A stretch of 64,000 bases of DNA from RYN-230 sp963704995. Lineage in GTDB: Bacteria > Actinomycetota > Actinomycetes > Streptosporangiales > Streptosporangiaceae. The stretch covers positions 8,277 to 72,276 of the forward strand of contig CAVPIM010000003.1 in NCBI GenBank assembly GCA_963704995.1, read 5' to 3'. A program made the translations under genes and the position numbers. The notes below the pieces were generated by a model. It did no database searches, was not told the DNA's origin, and saw only the letters and a program-made list of their open reading frames with translations. Positions 27,347-35,794 of the stretch are shown here, piece after piece (positions within the stretch are counted from its first letter, which is position 1; each line of letters begins with the position of its first letter).

Positions 27347-27699
27347 CCGCCCGACCTCCGTGTCCGCTCCGAATGCCCTGTCAGTTCCCCGAGCTCCCGG
27401 TCGGTCACGCTAGACCTCTCGTGACCGAAATGTAGCCAAACGGCAGAGGTCACTTCTTACCGAAGTATTACGTGCTAGATGAACGGCGGACCGCCGGGCG
27501 AGAGGGCTATTCATGATCACTACGAGGCCGCCCGGAGGGGCAGTTGCGCGGGCCCGGCCAGCGGAACCCATGATCAGATAGCGGCGGTTTCCCGCCCGTC
27601 ATGGGAAACGGGGCCCGGGCGCCGCAGCGCCCAGGCCCCGTTCCTGATGGCCGGATCCGGTAGTTTCCGCCGGCCCGGATCAGCGGGCCGGCGAGCGGG
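27347..27699. other. Intergenic region between secreted-protein gene and aceE end
   Basis: It contains the promoter side of the secreted-protein gene (A/T-richer around 27420-27480) and the aceE terminator hairpin. No further gene is supported. Confidence 0.5.
27607..27642 (-). terminator. aceE terminator hairpin
   Basis: Arms 27607-27622 and 27627-27642 pair at 15 of 16 positions around the loop CGCA, about 60 bases beyond the aceE stop on the minus strand, followed by a short T run (TTTCCC). A classical intrinsic-type stop for aceE. Confidence 0.75.
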
Positions 27700-30591
27700 T
27701 CAGCTGTCCTTGGCCAGGGCCGTGCTGACCGGAATGTCGAGGCCGTACTTCTCGATGGCCTGGCTGAGCGATTCCGGCTTCACCTCGCCGCGCCGGGCGA
27801 GCTGGCTGAGCACGGCCAGGGTGATGGACTCCGCGTCCACGTGGAAGAACCGGCGGGCGGCGGCGCGGGTGTCGGAGAAGCCGTACCCGTCGGTGCCCAG
27901 CGAGCTGAACGGGCCCGGGACCCAGCGGGCGATCTGGTCCGGAACCGCGCGGATCCAGTCGCTGACCGCCACCACCGGGCCGGGGGCGCCGTCCAGCACC
28001 TGGGTGACGTAGGGCACCTGGGGCTCCGCGTCGGGGTGCAGCATGTTCCACTCCTCGCAGCACAGCGCGTTGCGGCGGAGCTGCGTCCACGAGGTGGCCG
28101 ACCAGACGTCGGCGGCCACGCCCCAGTCCTCGGCCAGCAGCCGCTGCGCTTCCAGCGCCCAGCGCATGGCCACCCCGGACGCCATGATCTGCGCCCGCGG
28201 CCGCTCCGCGGAGTCCCCGCCGTCCCCGCCCTGGGCGTTCCCGCCCTGGGCGTCCCCCTCCTGGGCGTCCCCGTCGTCCCCGTCCTGGGTGTCAGCGGCG
28301 GCCGCGGGGGCGTAGCGGTACAGCCCGCGCAGCACGCCCTGTTCCAGTGCGGCGCTGCCACCCGGGTAGTCGGCGGGCTCGGCCGGCTGGACGTAGGGCT
28401 CGTTGTAGACGGTCAGGTAGTAGAAGATGTCCTCGCCGTCCGGGTGGCCCTCGGTCGGGCCGTACATCCGGCGCAGCCCGTCCTTCACGATGTAGCCCAG
28501 CTCGAAGGCCCAGGCCGCGTCGTAGGCCACGCAGGCCGGGCTGACCGAGGCCAGCAGCAGCGAGTGCCCGTCGTTGTGCTGCAGGCCCTCGCCGGTCAGC
28601 GTGGTGCGCCCGGCCGTGGCGCCCAGCAGGAACCCGCGGCCCAGCTGGTCGCCCAGGGCCCACATCTCGTCCCCGGTGCGCTGCCAGCCGAACATCGAGT
28701 AGAAGACGTAGATGGGGATCATCGGGGCGCCGTGCGTGGCGTAGGACGTCCCGGCGGCCATTACCGAGCCCATCGCGCCGGCCTCGCTGATCCCCTCGTG
28801 CAGGATCTGGCCGCGCTCGGACTCCTTGTAGGACAGCAGCAGGGCCCGGTCCACAGCTTCGTAGGTCTGCCCGTGCGGGGAGTAGATCTTGGCCGTGGGG
28901 AACAGCGAGTCCATGCCGAACGTGCGCGCCTCGTCCGGGATGATCGGCACGAACCGCTGGCCGATCTCCGGGTCCTTCATCAGGTCCTTGAGCAGCCGGA
29001 CGAAGGCCATCGTGGTGGCGATCGGCTGCTTGCCGGAACCTCGCTTCATCTCGGCGTAGACCGGGTCGCCCGGCAGCTTGAGCGGCTTGCCGCGGATCAC
29101 CCGCTTGGGCAGGTAGCCACCGAGCGCGGCCCGGCGCTCCTGCATGTACTGGATCTCCTCGGACTCCGCGCCCGGGTGGTAGTACGGCGGGAGTTGCGCC
29201 TCCAGCGCGGCGTCCGGGATCGGCAGGTAGAGCCGGTCGCGGAACTCCTTGAGCTCGGCCACCGTGAGCTTCTTCATCTGGTGGGTGGCGTTACGGGCCT
29301 CGAAGTCCGGGCCGAGCGTCCAGCCCTTGATGGTGTGGGCCAGGATCACCGTGGGCTGGCCGACGTGCTCCTGCGCCGCCTTGAACGCGGCGTAGACCTT
29401 GCGGTAGTCGTGGCCGCCGCGGGACAGGTTGCGGACCTCATCGTCGGACAGGTGCTCGACCATGGCGCGCAGCCGCGGGTCGGTGCCGAAGAAGTGCTCC
29501 CTGGTGTAGGAACCCGGCTCGACCGAGTAGGTCTGGAACTGGCCGTCCGGGGTGTTGTTCATCTTGTTGACCAGGACACCGTCCACGTCCTTGGCCAGCA
29601 GCGGGTCCCAGTCCCGGCCCCAGATCACCTTGATCACGTTCCAGCCCGCGCCGCGGAAGAACGCCTCCAGCTCCTGGATGATCTTCCCGTTGCCGCGCAC
29701 CGGGCCATCCAGCCGCTGCAGGTTGCAGTTGATCACGAAGGTGAGGTTGTCCAGCTCCTCGCGGGCGGCCAGGCCGATCGCGCCGAGGGCCTCCGGCTCA
29801 TCCATCTCGCCGTCACCGAGGAAGGCCCAGACGTGCGAGCGGCTGGTGTCCTTGATCTCGCGGGCCAGCAGGTACTGGTTGAACCGGGCCTGGTAGATGG
29901 CGTTGATCGGGCCGAGGCCCATGGACACCGTGGGGAACTCCCAGAAGTCCGGCATCAGCCGCGGGTGCGGGTAGGACGGCAGGCCGCCGCCCGGGTGGGA
30001 CAGTTCCTGGCGGAAGCCGTCCAGCTGGTGCTGGCTGAGCCGGCCCTCGAGGAACGCCCGGGCGTAGATGCCCGGCGCCGCATGGCCCTGGAAGAAGACC
30101 TGGTCCCCGGACTCGCCGTGGTCCTTACCGCGGAAGAAGTGGTTGAAGCCGACCTCGTACAGGCTGGCGGCCGAGGCGTAGGTGGCGATGTGCCCGCCGA
30201 CGCCGAGGCCAGGCCGGTTGGCCCGGGACACCATGACCGCGGCGTTCCACCGGATATAGGCCCGGATCCGCCGCTCCACGTACTCGTCGCCGGGGAACCA
30301 GGGCTCGCGCTCGGGCGGGATCGTGTTGATGAAGTCCGTGCTGCGCAGGCCGGGCACCCCGACGTTCTGCTCACGGGCCCGCTCCAGCAGGCGGAGCATC
30401 ACGTACCTGGCGCGCGACCGGCCCCGGCTGCGCACCACGCTGTCGAAGGATTCGACCCAGTCCCTGGTCTCGTCGGGGTCGATATCAGGCAGCTGCGTCG
30501 GCAGCCCGTCGCTGATGATCGAGAAACGCTGGCGTCCGGCAGCCACGGGTTGTCCTCGCCTTCCGGAGGTCGGGCGGCTGTTCACCGCCAT
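27700..30591 (-). CDS. aceE: Pyruvate dehydrogenase E1 component, homodimeric type
   Basis: A 963-residue thiamine-diphosphate enzyme that decarboxylates pyruvate and passes the acetyl group to lipoyl-E2. The N-terminal domain shows GGHIATYASAASLYEVGFNHFF. The TPP-binding GDGEMDEPEALGAIG with the distant asparagine in NLTFVINCNLQRLDG lies near residues 255-290. The second domain contains SEAGAMGSVMAAGTSYA and YVFYSMFGWQRTGDEMW. An acidic low-complexity insert of Asp/Gln/Gly (DTQDGDDGDAQEG-like repeats, about 765-795) interrupts the C-terminal domain, encoded by short tandem repeats near 28205-28310. It is absent from the usual enzyme and probably forms a surface loop. The gene is monocistronic. 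Confidence 0.95.
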   Translation of the reverse strand: MAVNSRPTSGRRGQPVAAGRQRFSIISDGLPTQLPDIDPDETRDWVESFDSVVRSRGRSRARYVMLRLLERAREQNVGVPGLRSTDFINTIPPEREPWFPGDEYVERRIRAYIRWNAAVMVSRANRPGLGVGGHIATYASAASLYEVGFNHFFRGKDHGESGDQVFFQGHAAPGIYARAFLEGRLSQHQLDGFRQELSHPGGGLPSYPHPRLMPDFWEFPTVSMGLGPINAIYQARFNQYLLAREIKDTSRSHVWAFLGDGEMDEPEALGAIGLAAREELDNLTFVINCNLQRLDGPVRGNGKIIQELEAFFRGAGWNVIKVIWGRDWDPLLAKDVDGVLVNKMNNTPDGQFQTYSVEPGSYTREHFFGTDPRLRAMVEHLSDDEVRNLSRGGHDYRKVYAAFKAAQEHVGQPTVILAHTIKGWTLGPDFEARNATHQMKKLTVAELKEFRDRLYLPIPDAALEAQLPPYYHPGAESEEIQYMQERRAALGGYLPKRVIRGKPLKLPGDPVYAEMKRGSGKQPIATTMAFVRLLKDLMKDPEIGQRFVPIIPDEARTFGMDSLFPTAKIYSPHGQTYEAVDRALLLSYKESERGQILHEGISEAGAMGSVMAAGTSYATHGAPMIPIYVFYSMFGWQRTGDEMWALGDQLGRGFLLGATAGRTTLTGEGLQHNDGHSLLLASVSPACVAYDAAWAFELGYIVKDGLRRMYGPTEGHPDGEDIFYYLTVYNEPYVQPAEPADYPGGSAALEQGVLRGLYRYAPAAAADTQDGDDGDAQEGDAQGGNAQGGDGGDSAERPRAQIMASGVAMRWALEAQRLLAEDWGVAADVWSATSWTQLRRNALCCEEWNMLHPDAEPQVPYVTQVLDGAPGPVVAVSDWIRAVPDQIARWVPGPFSSLGTDGYGFSDTRAAARRFFHVDAESITLAVLSQLARRGEVKPESLSQAIEKYGLDIPVSTALAKDS

Positions 30592-30875
30592 GTCCCAGAG
30601 CTGGGCGGCGGTGGCCGCCCTGGATGGGCATCAGTTGTCCAGACCAATTCTGGTCCTTGCGCCCCGGAAACGCACCCGGCTACCAGGGGGTAGCTGTGCC
30701 CGGCGGTACCGGCCCCCGCGCTAGGGGGACGGCGCAGGCAGTGACATCAGTCCCTACCGGCCGGCGGCCGCCCGGGTCAGTCTGGGTACACGGTGAGCGT
30801 AGGCACGCTCCGATGCAGTCCTAGCGTATGCGCCGGGCCGCACCCGGGGCGAACGGGCACGAGGAGGTGCTGAGG

Positions 30876-31115
30876 ATGCAGGCAGCGATCGGTGACCGGC
30901 TGCACGTGCACGGCAACGCGGTCGGCCAGCCAGACCACAGCGGCGAGATCGTGGAGGTGCACGGCGCCGCCGGCGGGCCGCCCTACCTGGTCCGATTCGA
31001 CGACGGGCACACGGGGCTGTGCTTCCCCGGCCCGGACGCCGTAGTCGAGCACGGCAAGAGCCGCGGCGGGAAGGCCCGGGCGCCGGCCGGGAACACCAGG
31101 GGCCGCAAGAAGTAG
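30876..31115 (+). CDS. DUF1918 domain protein
   Basis: The ATG at 30876 follows GAGGAGG by eight bases. The 79-residue protein begins MQAAIGDRLHVHG and contains EIVEVHGAAGGPPYLVRFDDGHTGLCFPGPDAVVEH, a small SH3-like beta barrel of the actinobacterial DUF1918 family, then a Lys/Arg-rich tail. The upstream codons of the same frame lack a ribosome site. Function is unknown; the basic tail may bind nucleic acid. It is divergent to aceE across a roughly 280-base gap in which I see no other gene. Confidence 0.85.
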   Translation: MQAAIGDRLHVHGNAVGQPDHSGEIVEVHGAAGGPPYLVRFDDGHTGLCFPGPDAVVEHGKSRGGKARAPAGNTRGRKK

Positions 31116-31250
31116 GACCGGGCCCCGGGGGCCGCGTCCCAGGCGGGCGGGCGCCACCCGGGACCGCGGGGCCGATCTCAGTGGCCCGGATCCGCGGCAC
31201 GGCCGGCCGGGTCCCCGGGTTGCGCGGGCGAGGCCGGCCAGGAACAGTCG

Positions 31251-31667
31251 TTGCGTATGGAAACAGCGATTGTGCGCATACGGACCGGGTCCAAGCCGGC
31301 CGTGCGCGATATCACCGGGGAATGTGCGGAGTTCGCGGCGGGCGCGTCGCAGGGCGGGGACGGGCTGCTGCACGTATTCGTGCCGCACGCGACCGCGGGC
31401 CTGGCCCTGATGGAGCTGGGCTCGGGCAGCGACACGGACCTGCTGGCCGCCCTCGATGAATTGCTGCCCGCCGATGACCGCTGGCGCCATGCCCACGGGT
31501 CGCACGGCCACGGCCGCTCCCACGTGATGCCCGCGCTGATCGCCCCGTTCCTGGTGGTGCCGGTGCTGGGCGGGCGCCCGGCGCTGGGAACCTGGCAGTC
31601 AATCGCCCTAATCGATCTGAATGTGGATAATCCGGACAGGCAGATAAGAGTTTCGTTCCTCGCGTAG
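31251..31667 (+). CDS. YjbQ/UPF0047 family protein (secondary thiamine-phosphate synthase type)
   Basis: A roughly 138-residue beta-sandwich protein. It has the family core GDGLLHVFVPHATAGLALMELGSGSD with a His, and RSHVMPALIAPFLVVPVLGGRPALGTWQSIALIDL with the conserved His and G-W-Q. Members can rescue thiamine-phosphate synthase mutants weakly, but their real role is unsettled. The TTG at 31251 has AGGA seven bases upstream; an ATG two codons later (31257) gives the more usual N-terminus METAIVRI. Either is possible. Confidence 0.87.
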   Translation: MRMETAIVRIRTGSKPAVRDITGECAEFAAGASQGGDGLLHVFVPHATAGLALMELGSGSDTDLLAALDELLPADDRWRHAHGSHGHGRSHVMPALIAPFLVVPVLGGRPALGTWQSIALIDLNVDNPDRQIRVSFLA

Positions 31668-31878
31668 CGGCCTCCAGAGGCGGGGAAGATCAAACTGTGA
31701 CATGGTTTTCGCTTCCAGGGCCCAATTGGCACTTGCGCCGGCGCCCGACCCAGTGTGAACTGTCCCAGCAAGTGGTGCCTACGCGGCCAGCGCGGCGCAA
31801 GGCGCGAAACTGCGGCGGCACGTCGTGGTGGGCAGGCGCGTATGCGAGGCCGCGGGAAGGGATAAGAGGAGGACGTCA

Positions 31879-32307
31879 GTGAGCGCGACCGCGCGCCAGG
31901 CGCAGGATCAGCCGGGCCTGGCCGAGAGACTCGGAATCAAGCCGGGTCAGGTGGTGCAGGAGCTCGGGTACGACGACGACTGCGACGAGCAGTTGCGGGA
32001 TGAGATCGCCGACCTGAAGGACGTTGAGCTGGTTGACGAGGACTACGAAGATGTGGTCAACGTTGTCCTGCTCTGGTGGAGGGACGGCGACGGGGACCTG
32101 TTCGACGCCTTGGCGGACGCGCTGACCCCGCTGGCCGACGGTGGCTACATCTGGCTGCTCACGCCCAAGGCCGGGCGGCCGGGTCACGTGGAGCCAAGCG
32201 ACATCGGCGAGGCCGCGCCCACCGCTGGCCTGTCCCAGACCTCGAGCGTGAGTGCGGCGCGGGACTGGCTGGGTACCCGGCTGGTCGCGCCGAAGGCACG
32301 CAGGTGA
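31879..32307 (+). CDS. DUF3052 family protein
   Basis: GTG at 31879 behind GAGGAGG. A 142-residue acidic protein: GLAERLGIKPGQVVQELGYDDDCDEQLRD, then VDEDYEDVVNVVLLWWRDGDGDLFDALADALTPLADGGYIWLLTPKAGRPGHVEPSDIGEA. This is the actinobacterial DUF3052 family, commonly found next to aceE and the AhpE peroxiredoxin, as here. Function is unknown. No membrane segment. Confidence 0.88.
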   Translation: MSATARQAQDQPGLAERLGIKPGQVVQELGYDDDCDEQLRDEIADLKDVELVDEDYEDVVNVVLLWWRDGDGDLFDALADALTPLADGGYIWLLTPKAGRPGHVEPSDIGEAAPTAGLSQTSSVSAARDWLGTRLVAPKARR

Positions 32308-32558
32308 GCGCCGCGCTCAAGGCGCGCGGGTGAATAGGGGTGCCCCGGACGTGTGCCGGGCAGAGCCACTGAGTTAACACGCCGCGGTTCATGCGGCTGG
32401 CCGCGCCGGGCGCGGCCCCGAGGGGTCCTCATCCAGCACGATGAACGCCGCCGGGTTCAGCGGGCTGGCCAGGCCTATCCCGAGGGCGGGGTTGGCGTTC
32501 TGCCGTAGTCCGCGCGGGTGGCAGACTGAGCCCATCCCCAGCGGAAAGGAACCAGTCC

Positions 32559-33020
32559 ATGCCGGTCGAGGTTGGCGAGCAGGCACCCGATTTCGAGCTC
32601 AAGGACCAGCACGGCAGCCCGGTGCGGCTGTCCAGCTTCCAGGGCAGGAAGAACGTGGTGATCGTGTTTTACCCGCTCGCGTTCAGCGGGGTGTGCAGCG
32701 GCGAGCTCAGCGCGCTGCGCGACGACTTCCCCGAGATCGCCCGGGACGACGTCGAGCTGCTCACGGTCTCGGTCAACTCCACGTTCGTCCTGCGCACCTG
32801 GGCGGACCGGGACAACTTCGGCTTCAGCCTGCTGTCCGACTTCTGGCCGCACGGCGGCGTCGCAAAGCTTTACGGAGTATTCGACGAAGACAAGGGCGTG
32901 GCGACGCGGGGAACGTTCATCATTGACAAGGCCGGAGTCATCCGGTGGAAAGTCGTGAACCCCATTCCCCAGGCGCGCGACATCGCGGAGTACAGGAAGG
33001 TGCTCGCCGACCTGAGCTGA
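32559..33020 (+). CDS. ahpE: AhpE-type one-cysteine peroxiredoxin
   Basis: A 153-residue thioredoxin-fold peroxidase. VGEQAPDFELKDQHG starts the fold; the peroxidatic cysteine sits at about residue 46 in YPLAFSGVCSGELSALRDD; FSLLSDFWPHGGVAKLYGVFDEDKGVATRGTFIID closes the fold with the conserved arginine. The lack of a second conserved cysteine places it with AhpE-like one-cysteine enzymes that reduce peroxides and peroxynitrite with external thiols such as mycothiol. It lies 251 bases after DUF3052, the usual neighbour; I see nothing else in that gap. Confidence 0.92.
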   Translation: MPVEVGEQAPDFELKDQHGSPVRLSSFQGRKNVVIVFYPLAFSGVCSGELSALRDDFPEIARDDVELLTVSVNSTFVLRTWADRDNFGFSLLSDFWPHGGVAKLYGVFDEDKGVATRGTFIIDKAGVIRWKVVNPIPQARDIAEYRKVLADLS

Positions 33021-33083
33021 CGCGCAGGCCGCGCGTCCGGCCGACGGTGAGCCCGCCACCGGAGAGGATCGAAGCAGCCAAGG

Positions 33084-33722
33084 ATGCCCTGCTATCGATG
33101 TGGCGTGCGGCAAACCGACCCCAGCCGCGGGCAGAGCCCGTGGAAGCGCGGGGTGCGCCAGTACAGCCAGATACTTATCTGCCCTGGGTGCCAGGACACG
33201 GTCGACTGGATGGCCGAGATGGACCGGTGCTCGCGGTGCTCGAGCGTGCACCTGGTCAAGCGGCTGGGCGAGGTCGAGTGCCGGGACTGCGGCGCGATCA
33301 TGGCGCCGGAGGACTCCGCGGACGCGGATTACGCCGCGGTGCCGGACGGGGAACCGGCGGGTCCGGCTGGCCCGGGCCTGGGGGATGCCGGGCTGCAGGA
33401 AGCCGGCCCGGCGGGATCGGACCGCAGTCCTGACCTGTCCGAGGAAGTGGCCCGGGCCCTGGACCGGGTGCTGGGACGGAGCCTGGTCAGCCAGAGCATC
33501 CAGCGGGCGCCCGATGCGGGGGGCAAGGCGGGTCCGGGTGCCGGCTCGGGTTCGGGTGCTGGGGTGGCCGGTGCGGGGCGGCACCGCCCGGCCCGGACCG
33601 CGGCCGGGCATCACGCGGCGGCTCATCCCGGGGCGGAACGCCACCGCGCGGCCAGGCCGGCGATGGCCCGCCGGGGTGATGACCGCCTGGATGAGGTCAG
33701 GCCTGGTGCGTTCGCTGGGTGA
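33084..33722 (+). CDS. Zinc-ribbon protein with disordered tail
   Basis: A 212-residue protein. The N-terminal 75 residues have four CxxC knuckles: CYRC, CPGC, CSRC and CRDC, enough for two zinc ribbons. The sequence MPCYRCGVRQTDPSRGQSPWKRGV resembles a conserved actinobacterial hypothetical family found near ahpE. Residues 80-212 are Gly/Ala/Pro-rich with several His/Arg and look unstructured. A role in nucleic-acid binding is possible. It follows ahpE by 63 bases on the same strand. Confidence 0.7.
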   Translation: MPCYRCGVRQTDPSRGQSPWKRGVRQYSQILICPGCQDTVDWMAEMDRCSRCSSVHLVKRLGEVECRDCGAIMAPEDSADADYAAVPDGEPAGPAGPGLGDAGLQEAGPAGSDRSPDLSEEVARALDRVLGRSLVSQSIQRAPDAGGKAGPGAGSGSGAGVAGAGRHRPARTAAGHHAAAHPGAERHRAARPAMARRGDDRLDEVRPGAFAG

Positions 33723-33740
33723 GCGGGGGCTAGCCGGGCC

Positions 33741-34838
33741 GTGAACGACGCGGCGGTCGTCGGGCGCGTGCTCCGCGAGTATCACGCTCGCGGGATCGAC
33801 CCCGCCGCGCTCCGCCGGGTCGGCGGATCCGTCCGTGCGGCGACCGTGACCTACCTGGTCAGGCCAGAGGGCAGCCGGCCTTGGGTGGTGCGGGCCTGCC
33901 GGGAGGACGCGCCGGTGCCGGCCCTGATGAGCGGGTCCGGGGCCGCGACGATGCCCGACTGGCTGCTGAGCCGGGCCAGCACCCTGGACTGCCTGGAAGC
34001 GGCCGGCTACCCGGCCCCCCGCGTGATCCGGACCCGGTCTGGCGATCCGGTCGGGACGGACGGGATCTGGCTCACCCTGGCCACCACGTTCGTCGAGGGG
34101 CCGGTGATCCGGCCTTCGCTAGAGCAGTTGCGGATGCTGGGGGCGGCGCTGGGCCGGTTGCATGCCGTCGATGTGGCGGGCGGGCCGGGCGGTGATGTGG
34201 CGGGCGGTGGTGGCGTGGCGGGCGGGCCGGGGCGGGCCAGGTGGTACCCGGAGGAGGCTATCCCGGCCACGCTGGCCCGGCTTGACGCAGTCGAGGCGCT
34301 GGTCCCGGGCGGCTGGCAGGATCTGCACGCTCAGTTGTGCCGCACGGCCCGGGCCGTCCAGCGGGGCCTGGGCGGCCTGCCCAGGGGAGTGGTGCACGGC
34401 GACGCCTGGCCGGGTAACGCGGTGCAGAGCAGCCCCGACGCAGTCACCCTCATCGACTGGGAGAGCGGCGGCCTGGGCCTGCCCGTGCTCGACCTGGGCA
34501 ACTGCCTGATCGAGAGCCTGCTCGACTCCGGGCCGTCGGGTGAGGAGCCCGGGACGCGGCTGGTTGAGCCCGATGAGGGCCGCGTCGCGGCCGTGGCCGG
34601 GGGATACTCGGGAGAGCGTTTGCTCGGCCCGGCCGAGCGGGCCCTGCTGCCCGAGGCGGTCCGGTTCGCCTCCTGCTACACCGGGGCCATCCACCTGTAT
34701 CAGGCCCTGGCCGAAGGGCTGTCCGGGGCGTCGATGGACGCGCGGATGGAACGGTTGCGGAACCGGGTGGCCGTGAGCGAGGCGGTCGCCCGCCTGGCGG
34801 CCCCTTATCTCGCTGGCGGCGCGGAAACGGTACGCTGA
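33741..34838 (+). CDS. Aminoglycoside-phosphotransferase-fold kinase
   Basis: A 365-residue protein of the APH/choline-kinase-like family. The catalytic loop is VVHGDAWPGNAVQ near residue 218 and the metal-binding motif LIDWESGG is near 238; the N-lobe shows ATVTYLVRPEGSRPWVVRACRED. It would phosphorylate a small hydroxylated or amine substrate with ATP; resistance, antibiotic tailoring and primary metabolism are all possible. A Gly-rich linker GGPGGDVAGGGGVAGG near 150-165 is unusual. GTG at 33741 is 18 bases after the zinc-ribbon gene. It ends 27 bases before tRNA-Val. Confidence 0.8.
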   Translation: MNDAAVVGRVLREYHARGIDPAALRRVGGSVRAATVTYLVRPEGSRPWVVRACREDAPVPALMSGSGAATMPDWLLSRASTLDCLEAAGYPAPRVIRTRSGDPVGTDGIWLTLATTFVEGPVIRPSLEQLRMLGAALGRLHAVDVAGGPGGDVAGGGGVAGGPGRARWYPEEAIPATLARLDAVEALVPGGWQDLHAQLCRTARAVQRGLGGLPRGVVHGDAWPGNAVQSSPDAVTLIDWESGGLGLPVLDLGNCLIESLLDSGPSGEEPGTRLVEPDEGRVAAVAGGYSGERLLGPAERALLPEAVRFASCYTGAIHLYQALAEGLSGASMDARMERLRNRVAVSEAVARLAAPYLAGGAETVR

Positions 34839-34865
34839 GGCCGGTCGCCTGCTCGCAGTAGGCGC

Positions 34866-34937
34866 GGGCGCATAGCTCAGTGGTAGAGCACTCGCCTTAC
34901 AAGCGAGGGGTCACTGGTTCGAACCCAGTTGCGCCCA
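34866..34937 (+). tRNA. tRNA-Val (anticodon TAC)
   Basis: A full cloverleaf: acceptor GGGCGCA pairs with TGCGCCC; D arm GCTCAGTGGTAGAGC; anticodon stem CTCGC/GCGAG with loop CTTACAA, giving anticodon TAC; T arm with TTCGAAC; discriminator A. CCA is not encoded. Its 3' half (34895-34940) serves as an attachment site, copied at 47109. Confidence 0.95.
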
Positions 34938-34940
34938 CCC

Positions 34941-35472
34941 AGGTCAGAGCGTTGCGGGCGGGGTTAAAACGGGCTTGTGGTGAGCACTGCACGTCGGGGT
35001 GAGTGTTCTGAGGTTGCGGCTGGGAGCGTTTGCCCAGCTTAGATGCGGTTTGGCGGCTGTCTTGTGTCGTCTGGTTCCCGGTGTTGGGAGCGCGAATGGG
35101 AGCTCATTTTCCGCGGACGATTGCGGCGGGCGGCGCTCTCGGAGTGTTTGGGCCGGTCAGCCGGTTGGCTGAGCACTAGCTGCGAGAGCGCAACTGGGAG
35201 CGCAATCCCGGACCGCCATCAGGTAGAGCGCTCTCTAGCTGGGTCCTTAACGAAGTCAACCAATCGTCCAGAAGCGGATCCGCTGAGCGTCGCTCGACGG
35301 CGCGCCCTTGATCGATCCGGACTCCGGCTTGGTTGCGCTCTGTAGTCGCCGGACGGGCTGAGCGCGTCTTCGCAGTTTGCGTCAGCGCAGCGCCGATGTG
35401 GTCGCTGGGCCGGGGCCTTAATGATCAGCGGCCGTGGCGGCAGCCGTAATCGCGGGCCCGGCTCTGGACGAG
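34941..35472. repeat. Left-flank repeat L1
   Basis: About 530 bases after the tRNA that recur, clearly diverged, at 47994-48041 plus 50219-50706 (L2). It includes GGGAGCGC-type motifs at 35086 and 35196 and TGAGCACTAGCTG. No gene is supported. Likely the attP-side end of the inserted elements. Confidence 0.75.
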
Positions 35473-35794
35473 GCCTACTAACCCACCCGCCGGAAACACC
35501 TTTAGCGAGACAGGACCCCGATACCCGGGACTGCGGGCCCGGCCGCCCCAGGTACTGGTGCGCCCGATACTGGTCAGCAGCTGGCTGGCCGAGATCGCCG
35601 ACGAGCGGGTGGACATCGTGGTCCTCGGCCAGCGCCGGACCGGCGAAACGCGAACGAGGTGGTAGTCCCTGCCCCTGGTACGCTCCGGTCACGGAGGCCG
35701 CAGCAGGCAGCTGCGATCCCAGCACAGGTCGGTTGAGAGCGGGCGAGGCGGTCGGGGCGGTCCGCTTCAGTACTGGTCTGCTCGGGTCAGAAGG
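35473..35794. other. Gap before the first LAL gene
   Basis: No complete gene. A short frame encoding LVSSWLAEIADERVDIVVLG (about 35570-35630) has protein-like composition but no start context and may be a relic. The promoter of the LAL gene should be here. Confidence 0.4.

Noticed and set aside
30639..30653. CCAGA/TCTGG inverted repeat upstream of aceE as a PdhR-like operator
   Set aside because: It only loosely resembles the TTGGT/ACCAA pattern and no GntR gene is nearby; support is too thin to call.
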